Shown one piece after another: positions 1-8,217 of a stretch of 64,000 bases of DNA. This stretch comes from Clostridium sp. CAG:567 (GTDB lineage Bacteria > Bacillota > Clostridia > TANB77 > CAG-508). The stretch lies in NCBI GenBank assembly GCA_000437855.1, contig FR902206.1, positions 110,506 through 174,505 on the forward strand, in the 5' to 3' direction. The notes under the pieces are model-generated. The model ran no database searches. It saw only the letters and a list, made by a program, of their open reading frames with translations, and was not told where the DNA came from. How positions within the stretch are numbered: the first letter of the stretch is position 1; the number at the start of each line of letters is the position of its first letter. Both the position numbers and the translations under genes were made by a program.

Positions 1-27
1 CTGGTTCGATTCCAGTTCGAGGCACCA
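1..27 (+). tRNA. tRNA, 3' fragment cut by the window edge
   Basis: The first bases hold most of a T arm (loop TTCGATT flanked by CTGG and CCAG), then the 3' acceptor strand TCGAGGC, discriminator A and an encoded CCA. The anticodon lies outside the window, so the amino acid is unknown. A terminator follows at once. Confidence 0.85.
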
Positions 28-35
28 ACAAAAAA

Positions 36-58
36 AGTCCTATTTATAGGGCTTTTTT
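36..58 (+). terminator. Rho-independent terminator after the tRNA
   Basis: A 7-bp stem (AGTCCTA with TAGGGCT, one G-T pair) is followed by a run of six T. It sits directly behind the tRNA and ends that transcript. Confidence 0.8.
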
Positions 59-126
59 ATATTTGTAAGGGGACTAAATTTTTTATTGTACAAATGGAAC
101 AATTAGGAACTGTCACTAAATGAGGC

Positions 127-157
127 AAAAAAAGAGGGTAGCAATTTGCTACCCTCT
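127..157 (-). terminator. Terminator of the minus-strand gene at 213-623
   Basis: Perfect 11-bp inverted repeat (AGAGGGTAGCA with TGCTACCCTCT) separated by three bases. On the minus strand it is followed by seven T, so it terminates transcription coming from the gene at 213-623. Confidence 0.8.
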
Positions 158-212
158 AAAAGGAGTTCTCAGAAGACGTTCCAATAGGATTGGAATGAAA
201 ACGACAGTTTGC

Positions 213-623
213 TTACAACGATATAGTATAAATATCCTTTCCGAGAGGAATGAATACTATCCCTAATTCTAGGGAGAAATCATTTAAGTATGCCAGAAGC
301 GCCCATCCGACTTGGCCGATTGGCCCCCGGCAACAATATAGTTCGAAGCAACTGTATTGTTGACAGAACCTATAAAATCTATCTCCTTCGCGGAGATGTT
401 CTTCATATAAGAAAGGGTTATTAGCCCTTATTACGGGAAGTTGTCCCGCCTCTATATACGGGACTAATGTCTTAAACAGGCTTAAAGCCCGTTTATTATA
501 TGTGAGACTTTTCTCACAAGAGATAATAGCATGCTGTAATGCGTGAGCATAATAGCTCCGTATTATCCCGCTATGCCGCTGCATTTTAGCTGCCATCTTG
601 AGCAGCTTACTGATTTTTTTCAT
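213..623 (-). CDS. Hypothetical protein, 136 aa, probably horizontally acquired
   Basis: I do not recognise the family. The start is ATG at 623, with AAGGAGT seven bases upstream. The protein has a basic N-terminus (MKKISKLLKMAAKMQRHSG), several Cys and Tyr in its middle, and no clear signal peptide or membrane span. It has its own promoter (681-709) and terminator (127-157), so it is a self-contained unit beside a tRNA gene. Its composition differs from every neighbour: it is visibly richer in GC and uses at least four in-frame CGG arginine codons (CAG CGG CAT, ATA CGG AGC, TGC CGG GGG, AAA CGG GCT), a codon otherwise absent from intact native genes here. I infer recent transfer; the function is unknown. 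Confidence 0.72.
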   Translation of the reverse strand: MKKISKLLKMAAKMQRHSGIIRSYYAHALQHAIISCEKSLTYNKRALSLFKTLVPYIEAGQLPVIRANNPFLYEEHLREGDRFYRFCQQYSCFELYCCRGPIGQVGWALLAYLNDFSLELGIVFIPLGKDIYTISL

Positions 624-680
624 ATAAACTCCTTTTGGGCTTATGCCCCCTAGTTATTAATAGCATACGCTATTATATTT

Positions 681-709
681 ATTATATCGCATACTTTACA
701 TAAAGTAAA
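681..709 (-). promoter_or_regulatory. Sigma-A-type promoter for the gene at 213-623
   Basis: On the minus strand, TTTACT at 709-704 and TATAAT at 686-681 are separated by exactly 17 bases, upstream of the gene ending at 213. Confidence 0.65.
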
Positions 710-746
710 GGACTATACGAAATTTAAAAGGTATAAATTAAAATTA

Positions 747-775
747 TTGACTTATTTTATTAATTAATATATTCT
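747..775 (+). promoter_or_regulatory. Sigma-A-type promoter for the beta-propeller gene
   Basis: TTGACT (747-752) and TATTCT (770-775) with a 17-base spacer, about 30 bases before the start codon at 804. Confidence 0.6.
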
Positions 776-803
776 ATATGTATAAAATAAAAGGAGGATA
801 AAT

Positions 804-2906
804 ATGAAGAAAAAGATAAAGATTTTTTCTATATTATTAGTAGTTATTATACTTATATCAACCATTTTAATTATAACTTTAAATAAAAAAGAAACAGAAT
901 TAAGAACGATAAAATCACAAAAAGAATTACTAAAAATATATGAAGGAGAAACTAATCAGAACTTAAAAGAGAATTTGATTGGTATTATTACAATGCCATT
1001 TTCGATCCTTGATTATCCAAGCAAATATTACTATTATGATGATATTGCAAAAAGTGACGGGATACTAGATGCTGGAGTTGACACCATTATAAGCAATAAT
1101 ACATCAAATTCTGAATCAAGTAGTTCAAGTTCAAGCACAAAGAGCTATTCTACTACTAATATACAAGTTGAGAATGTAGATGAAGCAGATATTGTAAAAA
1201 CGGATGGAGACTATATTTATTCAATATCAGAAGAAAATGTTGTAATAACAGATGTTAAAGATCCTAAAAAACCAACAATAGTATCTAAATTTGCAATTGC
1301 AGACAATAGTATACCTGAAGACTTAATATTATACAAAGACAAGTTAATTGTAATATCTGAGGGAGAAACAACAGGAAATTCATATTATAGAAATGCGAAT
1401 ACAAAAGTTGAAATTTATGATATATCATCAAGAGAAAATCCAGTTTTAACTAAAAACTATACAATGAATGAACCATATTATACATCTAGATGTATAGATA
1501 ATGTGTTATATGTAATTTCAACAGGAAGTCTAAAAAAAGCTGACAATGATGAAATTGATATAAGCTATACAGAAGATGGTATGGAAAAAAGTTTAAATCT
1601 TGAAAATATTAAATATTTAAAAGATTTGAAAACAAGAAAACAAACGCTGATATCAGTAGTAGATTTAAACAATGAGAGATCAGATATTAAGATTGACTCA
1701 TATCTAATGGATATATCAAATGCTTATGTGTCTGAAAACGCTATATATTTGTTGAATGAAAAATATAAATATGAAAGCTATATTCCAAGTATAAAATCTA
1801 TATTTGGATTAAAGGGAGTATTTGGATTAGCTGATTATGAAACTGACGGAGAAAATGGATATTGGACAGAAATATATAAATTTGATATATATAAAAATGG
1901 AAATGTAAAATACAGTGCAAAAACTAAAATAGAAGGAAAAACCATAAACCAATATTCATTAGATGAAAAAGATAATCATTTAAGAATTGCTTTATACAAT
2001 AATAAAGGTTCAAGAGTTGCAATCTTTGATGAGAAATTGAAACAAATAGGAATATCTAACTATGTTGCAAAAGGAGAAACAATGTATTCATCAAGATTTA
2101 TAGGAAACAAAGTTTATTTTGTAACATATAAAACAATGGATCCACTATTTGTAATGGACTTATCAGATGAAACAAATCCAAAAGTACTTGGAGAATTAAA
2201 AATACCTGGATATAGTACATATTTACATCCTTATGATGAAAATCATATAATTGGAATTGGAATGGAGACAAAAGAAACTGTAAGGAGAGATTACAGTGGA
2301 AGAGTAATTTCTACAACAGCAAAAATTGTAGGAATGAAAATGGCTCTATTTGATGTTTCAAATGTAAATACACCAATTCAAATTTCAAGTGTAGTAATAG
2401 GAGACAGTAGAACAACATCAGCAATATTAACAAATCCAAAAGCACTATTATTTTCAAAAGAAAAGTCTTTAATTGCAATACCTGTAAATAATTATAGTGA
2501 CGATTTTGAAATAAATGCTTCGGATTCATATTCATCATTAGTAAATAATTATTCAAAATATAATAAGCCTTATATAGCAGAGGGATATTTTGTATATAAT
2601 ATAAACATACAAGATGGATTCAAGCTAAAAGGAATCATAACTCATGAAAAGGAAAAAAATACATACTATAATAATACTACTAAACTTTTAAGAGGATTAT
2701 ATATAGATAATAATTTATATACAGTATCTGAAACAGCAATAAAAGTAAACGATCTTGATTCATTAAAACAAGTAGGTGAAATAAAGATAAAAGAAGTACC
2801 AACAAGTACAACTGAACAATCAGATAGAAAAGACGAAAATGATACAATTGTGCTAGATGAAAAAGATGAACATAAAATTGAAAACAATACAATTGTTATA
2901 GAATAA
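804..2906 (+). CDS. Membrane-anchored beta-propeller domain protein
   Basis: This is a 700-residue protein with an N-terminal hydrophobic anchor at about residues 5-26, a Ser-rich linker around residues 105-118 (NSESSSSSSSTKSYS), and then a long extracytoplasmic domain. The segment NVDEADIVKTDGDYIYSIS near residue 125 and the repeated strand units after it are the hallmark of the secreted beta-propeller family (Pfam Beta_propel, PF09826). No enzymatic activity is established for the family. AAGGAGG lies eight bases before the ATG. The C-terminus is a charged Asp/Glu/Lys tail. The small DUF4190-like gene follows at once, probably in one transcript. The family call is secure; the role at the cell surface is unknown. 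Confidence 0.88.
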   Translation: MKKKIKIFSILLVVIILISTILIITLNKKETELRTIKSQKELLKIYEGETNQNLKENLIGIITMPFSILDYPSKYYYYDDIAKSDGILDAGVDTIISNNTSNSESSSSSSSTKSYSTTNIQVENVDEADIVKTDGDYIYSISEENVVITDVKDPKKPTIVSKFAIADNSIPEDLILYKDKLIVISEGETTGNSYYRNANTKVEIYDISSRENPVLTKNYTMNEPYYTSRCIDNVLYVISTGSLKKADNDEIDISYTEDGMEKSLNLENIKYLKDLKTRKQTLISVVDLNNERSDIKIDSYLMDISNAYVSENAIYLLNEKYKYESYIPSIKSIFGLKGVFGLADYETDGENGYWTEIYKFDIYKNGNVKYSAKTKIEGKTINQYSLDEKDNHLRIALYNNKGSRVAIFDEKLKQIGISNYVAKGETMYSSRFIGNKVYFVTYKTMDPLFVMDLSDETNPKVLGELKIPGYSTYLHPYDENHIIGIGMETKETVRRDYSGRVISTTAKIVGMKMALFDVSNVNTPIQISSVVIGDSRTTSAILTNPKALLFSKEKSLIAIPVNNYSDDFEINASDSYSSLVNNYSKYNKPYIAEGYFVYNINIQDGFKLKGIITHEKEKNTYYNNTTKLLRGLYIDNNLYTVSETAIKVNDLDSLKQVGEIKIKEVPTSTTEQSDRKDENDTIVLDEKDEHKIENNTIVIE

Positions 2907-2925
2907 GTTGAAGGAGGAATATAAA

Positions 2926-3183
2926 ATGGAAGAAAACAATAAAGAAAAATCTACAATAGGAATAGCAGGATTTGTTCTAGGAATAATTTCAATACTTTCA
3001 GCACTATTCTGGTATATAACACTACCATCAGGTATACTTGCGATTATATTTGGAGCAAAATCAGTAAAAAGAATAGGAAGTAAATTAGGAAAAGCTGGAT
3101 TGATAATGGGAATAATTGGCTTATCATTATTTGCATTTATATATATAAGCATAATACTTATACTAATGCTTGAAAATCTATAA
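2926..3183 (+). CDS. DUF4190-like small membrane protein
   Basis: This 85-residue protein has a short polar N-terminus (MEENNKEKSTIG) and two hydrophobic segments, GIAGFVLGIISILSALFWY and GLIMGIIGLSLFAFIYISI, joined by a basic loop (AKSVKRIGSKLGKAG). That pattern matches the DUF4190 family, small Gram-positive membrane proteins of unknown role. I chose the ATG at 2926 because AAGGAGG lies at 2911-2917; the longer TTG start at 2908 would contain that ribosome site. It follows the beta-propeller gene and is probably co-transcribed with it. Confidence 0.75.
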   Translation: MEENNKEKSTIGIAGFVLGIISILSALFWYITLPSGILAIIFGAKSVKRIGSKLGKAGLIMGIIGLSLFAFIYISIILILMLENL

Positions 3184-3213
3184 AGTTACTATATAAAAAT
3201 TCATAATAAAGTC

Positions 3214-3262
3214 AAAACATCATAAAATGTAATGAAAGGAGAGTTACATTTTATGATGTTTT
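3214..3262 (+). promoter_or_regulatory. Perfect 19-bp hairpin overlapping the dapF ribosome site and start codon
   Basis: The arms at 3214-3232 and 3244-3262 are exact reverse complements. The 11-base loop (TGAAAGGAGAG) carries the only good ribosome site for dapF, and the downstream arm contains the candidate ATG codons at 3253 and 3256. The arm ends in a run of six T (3259-3264), so the same element could end upstream transcription. It is either a terminator fused to the start of dapF or a translational switch. Confidence 0.8.
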
Positions 3263-4104
3263 TTAAAATGCAAGGATTAGGAAATGACTATGTATATATA
3301 GATTGTACTAATAAAAAAGAACCAATTGATGTAAAAAATATAAGTAAAAAACTAAGTGACAGACATTTTGGAATTGGTTCAGATGGATTAATTTTATTAT
3401 GTAAAAGTAACATTGCTGATTTAAAAATGAGAATGTTTAATAAAGATGGAACCGAAGCACAAATGTGTGGAAATGGAATCAGATGTGTAGCAAAACTTGC
3501 TTATGAATTGGGGTTAATAGAAAGAGAAACGGCAACAATAGAAACACTTTCTGGAATAAAAAGTTTAAAACTTAATATAACTAAGGGAAAAGTAAATAAT
3601 GTAGAGGTAGACATGGGAGAGCCTATATTAATACCTGAGAAGATTCCTATAATCAAAAACGAAAGTGTTAGAATTGAAGATAAAAAAATAAAAGCGAAAT
3701 TTAAAATAAATAAAAAAGAATTTGAATTTACGTGTGTATCAATTGGAAATCCACATGCAGTTACATTTGTAAAGGATTTATCAAAGATAGAAATAAATAA
3801 GTATGGACCAATTTTTGAAAATTTAAATATATTTCCAGAGAAAACCAATGTTGAATTTGTAGAAATAGTAGACAAAGATAATATAAAAATGAGAGTATGG
3901 GAAAGAGGAACAGGAGAAACATTAGCTTGTGGAACAGGAGCATGCAGTTCAGTGGTGGCAGGTTATTTAAATAATTTTACAAATAGAAAAGTTAATGTTG
4001 AACTGTTAGGAGGAAATTTAGGAGTTGAATGGAGGTCAAATAATCATATATATATGAATGGACCTGCGGTAACAGTATTTAAAGGAGAGTGGATAAATGA
4101 GTAA
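3253..4104 (+). CDS. dapF: Diaminopimelate epimerase
   Basis: DapF interconverts LL- and meso-diaminopimelate, the last shared step to the peptidoglycan cross-linker and lysine. The protein opens with the family start KMQGLGNDYVYID and carries both catalytic cysteines: Cys72 in MCGNGIRC and Cys226 in LACGTGACS. At about 283 residues the length is normal. The start is ATG 3253 (or 3256), placed by the ribosome site AAAGGAG at 3235-3241; an ATG at 3232 precedes that site and is unlikely. The stop overlaps the start of dapL by eight bases, so the two genes are translationally coupled. A strong hairpin covers the initiation region, suggesting control of translation. Confidence 0.95.
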   Translation: MMFFKMQGLGNDYVYIDCTNKKEPIDVKNISKKLSDRHFGIGSDGLILLCKSNIADLKMRMFNKDGTEAQMCGNGIRCVAKLAYELGLIERETATIETLSGIKSLKLNITKGKVNNVEVDMGEPILIPEKIPIIKNESVRIEDKKIKAKFKINKKEFEFTCVSIGNPHAVTFVKDLSKIEINKYGPIFENLNIFPEKTNVEFVEIVDKDNIKMRVWERGTGETLACGTGACSSVVAGYLNNFTNRKVNVELLGGNLGVEWRSNNHIYMNGPAVTVFKGEWINE

Positions 4105-5327
4105 AATAAATAGCAATTTTTTAAATCTTCAAAATAACTATTTATTTGTGACTGTAGCAAAAAGAGTAGATGAATTTAAAAAGAAGAATCCAGAAAAAAA
4201 GTTAATTAACCTAGGAATTGGAGATATAACTTTACCACTTCCAAAAGCGGTAGTAAAAGCTATGCAAGATGCTTGCAAAGAAATGCAAGAAAAAGAAACT
4301 TTTAGAGGATATGGGCCAGAAACTGGGTATGACTTTTTAAAGGAAAAGATTATAAAAAATGATTATCTGACTAAGAATATAGAATTTGAAAAAGATGAAA
4401 TTTTTATATCAGATGGAATAAATTCGGATATATGTAATATCAGTGATATATTTGATGTGAATAATATTGTAGCAGTTCAAGATCCTGTGTATCCGGCATA
4501 TTTGGATACAAATGTTATTGCAGGAAGAAGCGGAGATTTTCATATAACAAACTATGAAAATATAATATACTTGGTATCTAACAGCCAAAATAATTTCATA
4601 CCAGAAATTCCAAAAACAAAAGTTGATTTAATATACTTATGCTATCCTAATAACCCAACAGGAGCAGTACTTACAAAAGCACAACTAAAAGAATGGATTG
4701 AATATGCAAAAGAAAATCATGCAATTATTTTATTTGATTCAGCTTATGAAGCATATATTTCTGACCCTAATATTCCACATTCAATTTATGAAATTGAAGG
4801 AGCGAAAGAAGTTGCAATTGAATTTAAAAGTTTTTCAAAATTAGCAGGATTTACGGGAATTAGGTGTGCATATACTGTGATTCCAAAAGAATTATATGGG
4901 TATAATAGCAAAAACGAAATAGTACAAATAAATAAATTATGGACCAGAAGACAAAATACAAAATTTAATGGAGTATCATATATTACGCAAAGAGGAGCTG
5001 AAGCAACATATTTAGATGATGCACAAAATGAAATAAAAGAAAATATCAGGTATTATTTGAATAATGCAAATATAATAAAACAAGGATTAGTGGAGTCTGG
5101 ATTTGATGCTTATCGGAGCCATAAATTCGCCATACATTTGGGTTAAAGTACCAAATAAACAAAACTCTTGGCAATTTTTTGATGAACTTTTAAATACCAA
5201 AAATATTGTAGGACTTCCAGGGAGTGGATTTGGTCCAAACGGAGAAGGATATTTTAGATTAACTGGTTATGGAAGTTATGAAGAAACAATAGAAGCAATT
5301 AAAAGAATAAAGTTAGATGTTATATAA
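4097..5327 (+). CDS. dapL: LL-diaminopimelate aminotransferase with an apparent +1 frameshift at CGG
   Basis: DapL converts tetrahydrodipicolinate to LL-diaminopimelate in one PLP-dependent step and feeds dapF, its coupled upstream neighbour. Family marks are NLGIGDITLPLP, YPNNPTGAV and the PLP lysine (residue 248) in SFSKLAGFTG. The frame opened at 4097 runs normally to codon 340, an in-frame CGG (5114-5116), and then hits TAA at 5144. Skipping the C and reading GGA at 5115 continues through NSPYIWVKVP and GLPGSGFGPNGEGYFRLTGYG, conserved DapL C-terminal sequence, to TAA at 5325. The joined product is about 409 residues, the usual family length. A plain mutation is possible, but two other genes here break at the same CGGA motif. 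The family identity is certain; the shift mechanism is inferred. Confidence 0.93.
5114..5117 (+). other. CGGA +1 frameshift site in dapL
   Basis: The frame changes at GCT TAT CGG AGC versus GCT TAT (C) GGA GCC. The zero frame stops nine codons later; the +1 frame restores the DapL C-terminus. Gly at this place matches the glycine-rich Y-G-G-x-N-x-P-Y pattern of the family as I recall it. Confidence 0.8.
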
Positions 5328-5377
5328 GCAATGCTAAAGATTTGCAACTATAGATGAATACTATTTTTTAAAAACTC

Positions 5378-5406
5378 TTGATTTTATTGGCAAAATATGC
5401 TATCAT
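5378..5406 (+). promoter_or_regulatory. Sigma-A-type promoter for rpsO
   Basis: TTGATT (5378-5383) and TATCAT (5401-5406) with a 17-base spacer, giving a leader of about 105 bases before rpsO. Confidence 0.65.
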
Positions 5407-5516
5407 ATAAAAGGTACCGTTTACAGGTACTTTCAATACCTTTTACTTAGTTTTAGGGGATAATACTCCAAACTAAAACTCAGCTTAAGGCAAATTAATA
5501 ATAGGAGGAAAATAAA
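5407..5516 (+). promoter_or_regulatory. rpsO leader, candidate S15 autoregulatory RNA
   Basis: The leader contains an inverted repeat AGTTTTAG/CTAAAACT around GGGGATAATACTCC, and a GGTAC direct repeat. Ribosomal protein S15 represses its own mRNA through leader structures in several bacteria, so this position and folding are suggestive. I cannot match it to a known leader class by eye. Confidence 0.35.
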
Positions 5517-5780
5517 ATGACAAAGGAAAGAAAACAAGAAATTATTGAAACTTATAAAAGAGATGAAAAAGATACTGGTTCTCCAGAAGTTCAAATAGCT
5601 CTTTTAACAGAAAGAATCAATGAATTAACAGCTCATTTAAAAGTTCATGTAAAAGACAATCATTCTAGAAGAGGACTTTTAAAAATGGTAGGTGCAAGAA
5701 GAAACTTACTTAACTACTTAGCTAAAAAAGATGTTCAAAGATACAGAGACATCGTTGAAAAATTAGGATTAAGAAAATAA
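5517..5780 (+). CDS. rpsO: 30S ribosomal protein S15
   Basis: The protein is 87 residues, the normal length, and carries the S15 signatures [43 protein letters not shown] and a final [13 protein letters not shown]15 is a primary 16S rRNA binder that nucleates the 30S platform. The ribosome site is AGGAGG eight bases upstream. It has its own promoter and terminator and is followed by pnp, the conserved rpsO-pnp order. Confidence 0.98.
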   Translation: MTKERKQEIIETYKRDEKDTGSPEVQIALLTERINELTAHLKVHVKDNHSRRGLLKMVGARRNLLNYLAKKDVQRYRDIVEKLGLRK

Positions 5781-5788
5781 TTTACAAT

Positions 5789-5825
5789 TTGGACGTTTTG
5801 CTTTCATGCCGAACGTCCAATTTTG
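5789..5825 (+). terminator. Terminator after rpsO
   Basis: Stem TTGGACGTT (5789-5797) with AACGTCCAA (5812-5820), followed by TTTT. It separates rpsO from pnp. Confidence 0.75.
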
Positions 5826-5930
5826 CGAATATTATATTAAAATCCAATAATTAATGGTATTAAAAGCAATAATTAAAATTAGAGAGTAGCTTGTATTATA
5901 TGCTACTAAAAATAATAGCACATAATAGAG

Positions 5931-5959
5931 GTTACGCTAATTTTCATATTGCTTATAAT
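5931..5959 (+). promoter_or_regulatory. Candidate promoter for pnp
   Basis: A perfect TATAAT at 5954-5959 has a weak -35 (GTTACG at 5931, spacer 17). It lies 30 bases before the pnp start. A short hairpin (AGTAGC/GCTACT, 5885-5908) precedes it. Confidence 0.4.
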
Positions 5960-5988
5960 ATAAATAAAATAAAAAAGGAGAAAAATTT

Positions 5989-8124
5989 ATGTTTAAAAAA
6001 TACGAAACACAATTAGCAGGAAGAAATTTATCAATTGAAACAGGAAAAATTGCAGAATTAGCAAATGGTAGCGTAGTAGTACGTTATGGAGAAACAGTTG
6101 TTATGGTAAACGTAACAGCAGCAAAAGAACCAAAAGAAGGAGTAGACTTTTTCCCATTATCAGTAGATTATGAAGAAAAGTTATATGCAGTAGGTAAAAT
6201 ACCAGGAGGATTTACAAAAAGAGAAGGAAAACCAACAGACAAAGCTATACTAACATCAAGAGCAATTGACAGACCTTTAAGACCATTATTTCCAAAGGAC
6301 TTTAGAAATGATACATGTGTTGTAGCAACTGTATTATCAGTAGATCCAGACAATAGCCCAGAAGTATGTGCTATGATTGGAGCATCAGCTGCACTTTCTA
6401 TATCAGACATTCCATTTGGAGGACCTACAGCAGCAGTAGCAGTTGGATATGTTGACAATCAAATAGTTATAAACCCAACATTAGAACAAAGAGAAAAAAG
6501 TAGATTAACATTAACAGTAGCAGGAACACTTGAAAAAATTACTATGATAGAAGCTGGTGCTGATGAAATACCAAATGATACAATGCTTGAAGCGATTAAA
6601 ACAGCACATGAAGAAATTAAAAAAATATGTAACTTTATTTCTGACATCAAAGCAGAAATAGGAAAACCAAAATTTGAATATAAATCATTTGCAACAGATC
6701 CAGAAGTTTATAACGAAATAGTAGCAAACTTTAAAGATAGAATGTATCAAGATGTACAAGCTACAGATAAAACTGTAAGAGATGCAAATATTGAAAAAAT
6801 CACAGAAGATATTACAGCATATTTTGTTGAAAAATATGGAGAAGAATCAGCAGAAGAAAAGAAAACAGATATTGCAGACAGTGTTCATGACTTAGAAAAA
6901 GCATGTGTAAGAGAAATGATTCTAGAAGAACATAAACGTCCAGATGGAAGAAAAATAGATGAAATAAGACCACTTTCATGTGAAGTTGGAGTACTTCCAA
7001 GAGTACATGGTAGTGCAATATTTACAAGAGGACAAACTCAAGTAATGTCTATAGTAACATTAGGAACAAATAACGAAGCACAAGAATTAGATGGATTAGA
7101 TGAAGAAGAATCAAAAAGATATATGCACCAATATAACTTCCCATCATATAGTGTTGGTGAAGCAAGACCATCAAGAGGACCAGGAAGAAGAGAAATTGGA
7201 CATGGAGCTTTAGCTGAAAAAGCATTAGTACCAGTTATACCTTCAGAAGATGAATTCCCTTATGCAATAAGAGTTGTATCAGAAGTATTATCTTCAAATG
7301 GTTCAACATCACAAGCAAGTATTTGTGGAAGCACATTAGCATTAATGGATGCAGGTGTACCAATTAAAAAACCAGTAGCAGGTATTTCGACAGGATTAGT
7401 TACAGATAAAAATGATCCAAGCAGATATATTATGCTTACAGATATTCAAGGAATAGAAGACTTCTTTGGAGATATGGACTTTAAAGTTGGTGGAACTAAA
7501 GACGGAATTACTGCTATACAAGTTGACATTAAAATAGATGGACTAACATATGATATAATTAAAGAAGCTTTTGAAAGAACAAAAGTAGCAAGAGACTATA
7601 TTTTAGACAATATAATGTTACCAGTTATTAATGAACCAAGAAAAGAAGTTTCTAAATATGCACCAAAAATCATGATGGCAAATATAAGTGTTGACAAAAT
7701 AAAAGATGTTATCGGACCTGGAGGAAAAATGATTAATAAAATCATTGATGAAACAGGAGTTAAAATAGATATAAATGATGACGGAAAAGTTTGTGTATAT
7801 GCTAATGATTCAGAGAGTGGCAAAAAAGCTATGGATATGATTTTAGACATTGCTAAAATTATTGAAGTTGGCGGAATATATGATGGAAAAGTAACAAAAA
7901 TAATGCCATTTGGAGCATTTATAGATATTGGTGGAGGAAATGAAGGATTATTACACATTTCTAAAATATCAAACAAAAGAGTAGAAAAAGTTGAAGACGT
8001 ACTAAGCGTTGGAGATGAAGTGACTGTTAAAGTTTCAGAGATTGATAATCAAGGCAGAATTAACTTAAATATGAAAGACTTAGAAGCTAGCAGTAACAAT
8101 GAAGAACATAAAGAAAATGAATAA
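5989..8124 (+). CDS. pnp: Polyribonucleotide nucleotidyltransferase (PNPase)
   Basis: PNPase degrades RNA 3'-to-5' with phosphate and takes part in mRNA turnover. The 711-residue chain has the full architecture: first RNase PH-like core at about 10-145, helical linker, second catalytic RNase PH core at about 325-530 (FTRGQTQVMSIVTLG, EEESKRYMHQYNFPSYSVGE, GRREIGHGALAEKAL), a KH domain at about 555-615 (KDVIGPGGKMINKIIDETG) and an S1 domain at about 622-695 (GGIYDGKVTKIMPFGAFIDI, EGLLHISKIS). The ribosome site AAAGGAG precedes ATG 5989. It follows rpsO, the usual arrangement. Confidence 0.98.
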   Translation: MFKKYETQLAGRNLSIETGKIAELANGSVVVRYGETVVMVNVTAAKEPKEGVDFFPLSVDYEEKLYAVGKIPGGFTKREGKPTDKAILTSRAIDRPLRPLFPKDFRNDTCVVATVLSVDPDNSPEVCAMIGASAALSISDIPFGGPTAAVAVGYVDNQIVINPTLEQREKSRLTLTVAGTLEKITMIEAGADEIPNDTMLEAIKTAHEEIKKICNFISDIKAEIGKPKFEYKSFATDPEVYNEIVANFKDRMYQDVQATDKTVRDANIEKITEDITAYFVEKYGEESAEEKKTDIADSVHDLEKACVREMILEEHKRPDGRKIDEIRPLSCEVGVLPRVHGSAIFTRGQTQVMSIVTLGTNNEAQELDGLDEEESKRYMHQYNFPSYSVGEARPSRGPGRREIGHGALAEKALVPVIPSEDEFPYAIRVVSEVLSSNGSTSQASICGSTLALMDAGVPIKKPVAGISTGLVTDKNDPSRYIMLTDIQGIEDFFGDMDFKVGGTKDGITAIQVDIKIDGLTYDIIKEAFERTKVARDYILDNIMLPVINEPRKEVSKYAPKIMMANISVDKIKDVIGPGGKMINKIIDETGVKIDINDDGKVCVYANDSESGKKAMDMILDIAKIIEVGGIYDGKVTKIMPFGAFIDIGGGNEGLLHISKISNKRVEKVEDVLSVGDEVTVKVSEIDNQGRINLNMKDLEASSNNEEHKENE

Positions 8125-8217
8125 TTATTAAGATTTAATTAAAAATTTTAATAATAGTTGAATATTTTTAATAAGATATATATAATAAGTTTATAAACAT
8201 AAAAAAAGGAGAAAATT

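Noticed and set aside
2311..3152. Minus-strand ORFs inside the beta-propeller and DUF4190 genes
   Set aside because: They are low-complexity reverse readings (Leu/Ser/Phe-rich) of well supported plus-strand genes without ribosome sites.
3232..3252. dapF start at ATG 3232
   Set aside because: The ribosome site lies after this ATG, and DapF proteins begin near the KMQGLGND motif.
5103..5327. A separate 74-residue gene at the end of dapL
   Set aside because: It has no ribosome site and its sequence is the conserved C-terminus of DapL; it is the +1 continuation of the same gene.
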